Assembly: GCF_007997005.1 (NCBI RefSeq)
Contig: NZ_VOSL01000043.1
Coordinates: 50,752 to 114,751, forward strand
DNA length: 64,000 nt
Source: Lujinxingia vulgaris
Lineage (GTDB): Bacteria > Myxococcota_A > Bradymonadia > Bradymonadales > Bradymonadaceae
Reading direction: 5' to 3'
How positions within the stretch are numbered: the stretch's first letter is position 1; the number at the start of each line of letters is the position of its first letter. The notes below the pieces were generated by a model. That model did no database searches and was not told the origin of the DNA. It saw nothing but the letters and a program-made list of their open reading frames with translations. Below, one piece after another: positions 59,235-64,000 of this stretch. The position numbers and the translations under genes are program-made.

Positions 59235-62200
59235 ATGACAGCAATCGACGCCACTCTTCCTGAGGCGGGGGACCTGATCGGGGGCCGCTTCCGCATCCTG
59301 GAAGTGCTGGGGACCGGGGGATTCGGCACCGTCTACCGAGCCGTTCAGGAAAACATCGGGCGAGATGTCGCCCTGAAGTTTCTGACGCCAGTGGTCGCCA
59401 AAGATCCCATCAATGTGGAACGCTTTCGGCGCGAAGCCTTCCACGTCAGTCAGCTCCGACACCCCAACACCATCACCCTCTACGATTACGGCCAGACCGA
59501 AGATGGCCTGGCCTACATGGTCATGGAGTTCCTTGAGGGGGACGCCCTCGGCGACATCATCCAATCCCAGGGTGGCCTGGGCTGGGCGCGCGCCGCCCAC
59601 GTCTACATCCAGGTGCTCAAGAGCCTCTCCGAGGCGCATCGCCGCGGGCTGGTGCACCGCGACCTCAAACCCGAAAACATCTTCCTCTGCGAGATGTTCG
59701 GGGAGCGCGACTACGTCAAAGTTCTCGACTTTGGCGTCGCTAAGATGACGCTGGCCGACTCCGAAGACGAAGGAGACAGCGAAGAAGCCCTCACTCGCGC
59801 GGGCCGCATCTTTGGCACTCCCCTTTACATGGCCCCCGAGCAAGCCTGCGCCGAGCCCATCACGCCGGCCACCGATGTCTACGCACTGGGGTTACTCCTC
59901 TATGAGATGGTCACCGGCTTGCCGCCCGTCACCGGCCGCAACCGCATGGACGTCATCCACAAGCAAATCCGTGATCTCGTCCCGGAACTCTCCCCGGAGA
60001 TGGAAGCCACCCCGATGGGCTTCTTGATCCGAAAAGCCTGCGAAAAAGACCCCGCGGCTCGATACCCCGACGCCGCTGCGCTGCTCGACGGCTTCCTCGA
60101 CGCCATGCAAGCCATGGGAATCAAGCCCACGCCCCAGGGTGGCGCAAGCCGCCCCGAGGTCTCCGCCTCCCACATCGTGCCCCAGGAGGTGCAGCGCGCA
60201 TTCCGGCACACCAGCACCACCGAAGAATCCAGCGCCGCCGTCGATGATACCGTCCTGACCACCCTGCCTGACTCCTCGTCCAACGAAGCCGGTGAGGAGA
60301 TCGACGCGACACACCTGATCGAGCTGCCCGAAGCCCGCCCGCAGCCTCCCCCCCTGCCCCGCGGCGCCCCTCGCGTCGAGATCAAGCGCATCGCTCGCCA
60401 GGAGACGTCCCCCACCGAAGCCGCTCGCCCCAGCTTCCCCTTCCAGGCCAGAGCGCACTCACGTCCACGCTTCGATCTTCCTTTGATTGGCCGTGATCGC
60501 GAGTTCGATCAGCTCGTCGGTCTGGTGCGCAGCGTTCAACAGCTCGGTTCCGGGCAGGTAGTCCTGCTGGAGGGCGAAGGCGGGGTGGGCAAAACTCACC
60601 TCGTTCATGCCGTCATGAGCGCCCTGAGCGATGAGGCTGTAGATTACTCCACCGCTGCCTTCCGCCGCCGCTCCCTCCCCATGGAAGGCCTGCGCGAAGT
60701 GCTCGCCGGACTCTGGGGCGTCTCGCATAGCGAACGCATGCAGGTCGACACCACCGTGCGCCAGGACCTGCGCCAACTCGGCGGGTTCTCCGACACCGAG
60801 ATCAGCGCGATTGTCGACTTTCTCAGGCCGCGGGTCATGGAAGCCAGCGACCTCGCCCAGGCCGAGTCCGGAGTGCTCTTCGCACGACTCGAACGCCTCA
60901 TGCTTCGCCTGGCCGAGCGCCGCCCCCTGGTGCTGGCCCTCGAAGATGTCCAGTATGCCGACAGCGGCAGCCTGGCGTTTCTCGAGTATTTTGCGGTCAC
61001 CATGCGCACCCAGGCCTGCCCGGTGGTCGTCATTCTGACGATGCGCCCCGAAGAGCGGGCGCTTAACCCGGATCTCGAAGATCACCTGCGCACCATCGGG
61101 GCCAATGTCGGCGTGAGCTTCTCGCGCCAGAGGCTTAGACGCCTCTCCGGCAAGGCGCTCTCGGTCTTCCTCGACTCGATCCTCCCCCTGGAGTCGCGAC
61201 TCAAGGAGCGCGTTGGCTGGCTAAGCCAGGGCGTCCCCCTGCACGCGATTCAGATCATTCGCTACCTGCAAAATGAGAATAACCTGGCGAGACAGGGCTC
61301 CCGTTGGAGCCTCAAGAGCGGCAACCCCAGAAAGATCGAGCTTCCCCCCGACCTGATGGAGTTGATGGCCCTTCGTGTCGAACAAGCCATCCACAAACAT
61401 CGTGACAAACCGGAGCTTCGCCGCGTCCTGGAGTGGCTCAGCGTCCTTGGTATGCGGGTCCCGGTGGATCTGCTCAAAGCCGCCCTCGAACGCTTCGAGT
61501 CGATGGAGCTTAAGGACCTCGATCGCGAGCTCGGTGCGCTCAGTGAAGAGGCCATCGCCCGCCAGAGCCTGCATCAAAACCTGATCTGCGTGGAGTTTGA
61601 AAACAGCTTACTGCGTGAAGCCCTCCTCAAAGAGCTCCGGGAGCAGTGGTCCACACGCGGGATGCATGAAGAGGCTGCCCGGCTTAAGCAAACCTTCTAC
61701 GCCGAGCGTCAGCTCGAAGTTCCCCTTGTCGAAATCGCTGACCACTGGCGTCAGGCCGGGGAGTTGGAGCGCTACCGAGACACCCTCAGCGCCGCTGCGA
61801 AGCGCTCCATGAACCGCTTCGACCAACGCGGCGCGAGAGATCGCTACCGTGAGCTGCTCGGTCTCCTGGAAAGCCGCGGTGAACGCGGTGACCTCTGGAC
61901 CGAGGCCAACCTCGCCATGGCCGAGCTGGCCCGACGTTTCGGTGAATTCGGGCTCGCCGAAGACCATTACCGCCGGGTGGTGGACACCGACAGCGCTCGC
62001 GGCTCGGAACGCAGCCGATCCCTTCGGGGCTTCGCACACCTGCTCACCATTCAGTCGCGCTTCGATGAAGCGACCCACCTCTACAGCCAGGCGCTCGACT
62101 ACAGCCAGCAGATCCAGGACGTCGCCGGCGTCGCCAAGGCCCTCATCGGGCTCTCTCGCGTTCACCTTACCCAGGCCGACGCGCTCGCAGGGCAACAGGT

Positions 62201-63407
62201 CCGCGACCGCCTCGAAGTCATGCTCAATACCCTCGATGATGCCGAGGTCGGCGGAAAAGTCCTGCTGCACCTGGCCGAAGCCGCTCAGCGTCGCGGCGAT
62301 CACGACAAGCGCTACGAGTACCTCAAGAGGGCACGAGCCTCCTTTGAGACCTCGCAGGATCGCCAAGGCCTGAGCGACGCGTTGATCGCCCTGGGCGGAG
62401 CCTTGATGGCCCCCTCTCTCAACGCTCCCGACCGCTTCGAGAAAGCCGAGCAAACCCTGCGTGAGGCGCTCGAACTCAAACGCACCATCGGCGACCGCCA
62501 CGGACTCGCTGAGGCCTTTCGCCAACTCGGCCAGCTCAAGCTGGAGACCGAAGACTTCGCCCAGGCCGAGAGCCTCCTCCAACAAGGCCTCAATATTCAC
62601 CAGGCCCTGGGCACGCCTTTCAATATCGGTGCCTCCCATAACGCCATGGGCATCCTCATGGTGATGACCCGCCGCTATGAGCAGGCCGAACGCCACTTCG
62701 ATGCCGCCGCCGAAGTCTTCGGTCGCATGGGAGACCAGGTCGCAATCTCCCAACCCCTCCTGAACAAAGGCATCGTCCTCATCAACCAACGACGCTTCGC
62801 TGAAGCTCAGACCATCCTCCGCGAGGCTCGCCGACTCAAAGAAAGCCTCGGCACCAGCTGGGGCCTCTTCGACCTGCGAAACAACCTCGCCCTGGTCGAT
62901 ATGTGGCACGGCGAACTCGCCAGCGCGGAAGCCACACTGCGGGAAACACTGCGACACGTCGACGCTCAGGGGACCGCCGAAGATCGCGCCAAGGCACGCA
63001 GCCTGATGGGGCTTCTGCAATGCTTCCTGAGCCGTCTGCAAATGGCCGCCCTCGAATTGGGCCGCGCCCGCGCCGACGCCGAAGACCTCGGAATGCCTCG
63101 CGTTGAGGTCTTCTGCCAGGCCAACGCCGCATTCTACGCACTCCTGACCGAATCTCACAGCGCCTACGAATCACTCATCGCCGAAGTCGACGGTCACGAG
63201 ATACTCGCCGAACTCGACCGCGAGATCTGGCTCGATGTCCTCGGACAACTCGCCACGCACAGCGCCGAACAATCCCCCTCCCGACAGGCCGCCCGTCAAC
63301 TGCGTGCGGTCGCCACCATCTGGCAACGCTTCGGACGCGCCGAACACACCCGCAAGCTCCTTACCCTCGCGGAAAAACTCGACGCGGAGTTCGCACCTCG
63401 CCACTGA
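59235..63407 (+). CDS. Ser/Thr protein kinase fused to an AAA-type ATPase and TPRs
   Basis: 1390 residues. Kinase domain about 18-290: glycine loop LGTGGFG (25-31), Lys48, Glu67, HRDLKPEN (141-148), DFG at 165-167 and MAPEQ at 199-203; all catalytic residues present. A disordered Ser/Pro-rich linker (300-410) follows. The ATPase domain (about 415-720) has GEGGVGKT (447-454) and LALEDVQYADSGSL as Walker B, the STAND/AAA_16 type. The rest (about 750-1390) is a TPR solenoid of ten or more units (AIGDRHGLAEAFRQLGQLKLE type). No transmembrane helix, so cytoplasmic. Similar kinase-STAND-TPR proteins occur widely in Myxococcota. The ligand sensed by the TPRs is unknown. Confidence 0.93.
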   Translation: MTAIDATLPEAGDLIGGRFRILEVLGTGGFGTVYRAVQENIGRDVALKFLTPVVAKDPINVERFRREAFHVSQLRHPNTITLYDYGQTEDGLAYMVMEFLEGDALGDIIQSQGGLGWARAAHVYIQVLKSLSEAHRRGLVHRDLKPENIFLCEMFGERDYVKVLDFGVAKMTLADSEDEGDSEEALTRAGRIFGTPLYMAPEQACAEPITPATDVYALGLLLYEMVTGLPPVTGRNRMDVIHKQIRDLVPELSPEMEATPMGFLIRKACEKDPAARYPDAAALLDGFLDAMQAMGIKPTPQGGASRPEVSASHIVPQEVQRAFRHTSTTEESSAAVDDTVLTTLPDSSSNEAGEEIDATHLIELPEARPQPPPLPRGAPRVEIKRIARQETSPTEAARPSFPFQARAHSRPRFDLPLIGRDREFDQLVGLVRSVQQLGSGQVVLLEGEGGVGKTHLVHAVMSALSDEAVDYSTAAFRRRSLPMEGLREVLAGLWGVSHSERMQVDTTVRQDLRQLGGFSDTEISAIVDFLRPRVMEASDLAQAESGVLFARLERLMLRLAERRPLVLALEDVQYADSGSLAFLEYFAVTMRTQACPVVVILTMRPEERALNPDLEDHLRTIGANVGVSFSRQRLRRLSGKALSVFLDSILPLESRLKERVGWLSQGVPLHAIQIIRYLQNENNLARQGSRWSLKSGNPRKIELPPDLMELMALRVEQAIHKHRDKPELRRVLEWLSVLGMRVPVDLLKAALERFESMELKDLDRELGALSEEAIARQSLHQNLICVEFENSLLREALLKELREQWSTRGMHEEAARLKQTFYAERQLEVPLVEIADHWRQAGELERYRDTLSAAAKRSMNRFDQRGARDRYRELLGLLESRGERGDLWTEANLAMAELARRFGEFGLAEDHYRRVVDTDSARGSERSRSLRGFAHLLTIQSRFDEATHLYSQALDYSQQIQDVAGVAKALIGLSRVHLTQADALAGQQVRDRLEVMLNTLDDAEVGGKVLLHLAEAAQRRGDHDKRYEYLKRARASFETSQDRQGLSDALIALGGALMAPSLNAPDRFEKAEQTLREALELKRTIGDRHGLAEAFRQLGQLKLETEDFAQAESLLQQGLNIHQALGTPFNIGASHNAMGILMVMTRRYEQAERHFDAAAEVFGRMGDQVAISQPLLNKGIVLINQRRFAEAQTILREARRLKESLGTSWGLFDLRNNLALVDMWHGELASAEATLRETLRHVDAQGTAEDRAKARSLMGLLQCFLSRLQMAALELGRARADAEDLGMPRVEVFCQANAAFYALLTESHSAYESLIAEVDGHEILAELDREIWLDVLGQLATHSAEQSPSRQAARQLRAVATIWQRFGRAEHTRKLLTLAEKLDAEFAPRH

Positions 63408-63441
63408 TCGATGCCCCATATTACCCCCCAACGGAGTGATT

Positions 63442-63729
63442 ATGTCCGCTGCCCTCCTCGACGACTCCACCATCCAGTCACGACTCCAAAAGCTCTCCGG
63501 CTGGCAACGCGAAGGCGATGCCATCAAGCGTGAGCTTCACTTCGACAGCTTCATGGACGCGATCGCCTTCATCAACCGCATCGCCCCCCTGGCCGATGAC
63601 GCCGACCACCACCCCGAAATCTTCAACGTCTACGACCGCGTCGAACTCACCCTCACCACCCACGACGCCGGCGGTCTCACCACCAAAGATTTCGACCTCG
63701 CCGAAGCCATCGACGCCGTCGTCGACTGA
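63442..63729 (+). CDS. phhB: 4a-hydroxytetrahydrobiopterin dehydratase (pterin-4a-carbinolamine dehydratase)
   Basis: 95 residues, the family length. The ATG at 63442 has GGAG 5 nt upstream. The signature is DDADHHPEIFNVYDRVELTLTTHD (see key HHPE and the later TTHDAGG), and the catalytic His pair and the Asp lie in it. It recycles pterin cofactor after phenylalanine hydroxylase, or acts as a transcription co-factor (DCoH). No phenylalanine hydroxylase gene is nearby. The gene begins 34 bp after the kinase stop and may be read through from it. Confidence 0.94.
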   Translation: MSAALLDDSTIQSRLQKLSGWQREGDAIKRELHFDSFMDAIAFINRIAPLADDADHHPEIFNVYDRVELTLTTHDAGGLTTKDFDLAEAIDAVVD

Positions 63730-63834
63730 TTCATACGCCCCCGCTCCGCTCCCCACCTCCCCGGGAGCGGCGCTCCGACGCTCCACGCCTCCCCTCCCTC
63801 CTCTCCCGCGTGTGGTGAACGCTTCAAGCCGTCA

Positions 63835-64000
63835 GATCTCTCACCCGCCGAGATTGTGAACAGATCGAGCCCCTCGAATCTCTCACCTGCCGAGGTTGTG
63901 AACAGATCGAGCCCCTCGAATCTCTCACCTGCCGAGGTTGTGAACAGATCGAGCCCCTCGAATCTCTCACCTGCCGAGGTTGTGAACAGATCGAGCCCCT
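63835..64000. repeat. Tandem 42-bp direct repeats running off the window end
   Basis: Four copies in phase: 63835-63876 (a variant with three changes), 63877-63918, 63919-63960 and 63961-64000 (cut by the window end). Copies two to four are identical. No spacers, so it is not a CRISPR array. A degenerate partial copy is visible just upstream, at about 63811-63834. The unit (starting AATCTCTCACCTGCCGAGGT) is a multiple of three and is open in a plus frame (14-residue unit SLTCRGCEQIEPLE) and in a minus frame (GLDLFTTSAGERFE). No start codon is in view for the plus frame, so coding is unproven. Confidence 0.9.

Noticed and set aside
61608..63158. 516-codon minus-strand frame
   Set aside because: Antisense to the TPR part of the kinase gene; its repeated look comes from the TPR pattern read backwards.
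63870..63930. DnaA boxes or replication origin in the terminal repeats
   Set aside because: TGTTCACAA in the repeat (minus strand) differs from the DnaA consensus TTATCCACA at several positions, and no dnaA, dnaN or AT-rich unwinding region is in view.
63835..64000. CRISPR array
   Set aside because: Repeats are directly joined with no variable spacers, and no cas gene is nearby.

Overview
The window is GC-rich chromosomal DNA from a Gram-negative bacterium of the former Deltaproteobacteria / Myxococcota type, most likely a Bradymonadia-like lineage. The grounds are the many Cys-rich or acidic lipoproteins, a MYXO-CTERM-like sorting tail, a Ser/Thr kinase fused to an ATPase and TPRs, FHA proteins, and a DUF1501/DUF1588-type gene pair. 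The lineage is inferred from gene style; there is no rRNA or other decisive marker. I see no transposase, integrase, phage gene or CRISPR array, and gene density is high on both strands.

Layout. 1-9.8 kb: three unknown envelope proteins, a large fusion of a zinc peptidase with a TolB-like propeller and an outer-membrane barrel, a secreted metallophosphoesterase, an alpha/beta hydrolase and a thioredoxin-NHL protein. 9.8-15.8 kb: a D-lactate-dehydrogenase-like flavo/Fe-S enzyme, then a translation block (L9, S6, peptidyl-tRNA hydrolase, L25, tRNA-Gln) with a small His/Asp-rich exported peptide inside it. 16-33 kb: large lipoproteins, a GST, an HD phosphohydrolase, tRNA-Leu(CAG), a sirtuin, a GAF-like protein, a MYXO-CTERM protein, a TPR lipoprotein, a cold-shock protein with a long AT-rich leader, and a zinc-ribbon/double-FHA protein. 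33-43 kb: a giant TPR/HEAT protein, a small membrane protein, two tandem paralogous membrane-anchored proteins, a multi-pass membrane protein, and an unusual short tRNA-Leu(UAA). 43-52.7 kb: an EF-hand-like membrane protein, a lipoprotein, a TspO-like protein, an HDAC-family deacetylase, an HD hydrolase and the DUF1501 / c-heme lipoprotein pair. 52.9-64 kb: an ABC exporter, a CAP-domain lipoprotein, a YrdC-family protein, an M20 peptidase, exonuclease III, a 1390-residue kinase-ATPase-TPR protein, pterin dehydratase, and a 42-bp tandem repeat array running off the window end.

Most genes stand alone or in pairs separated by clear hairpin terminators; few real operons exist (S6-L9, DUF1501 pair, tandem paralogs, TspO-HDAC). 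Several starts were moved inward from the longest possible frame because of a good Shine-Dalgarno site or signal peptide. The items most worth following up are the terminal repeat array, the peptidase-propeller-barrel fusion, the His/Asp peptide, the short tRNA-Leu(UAA), and the tandem paralogs at 38-42 kb.
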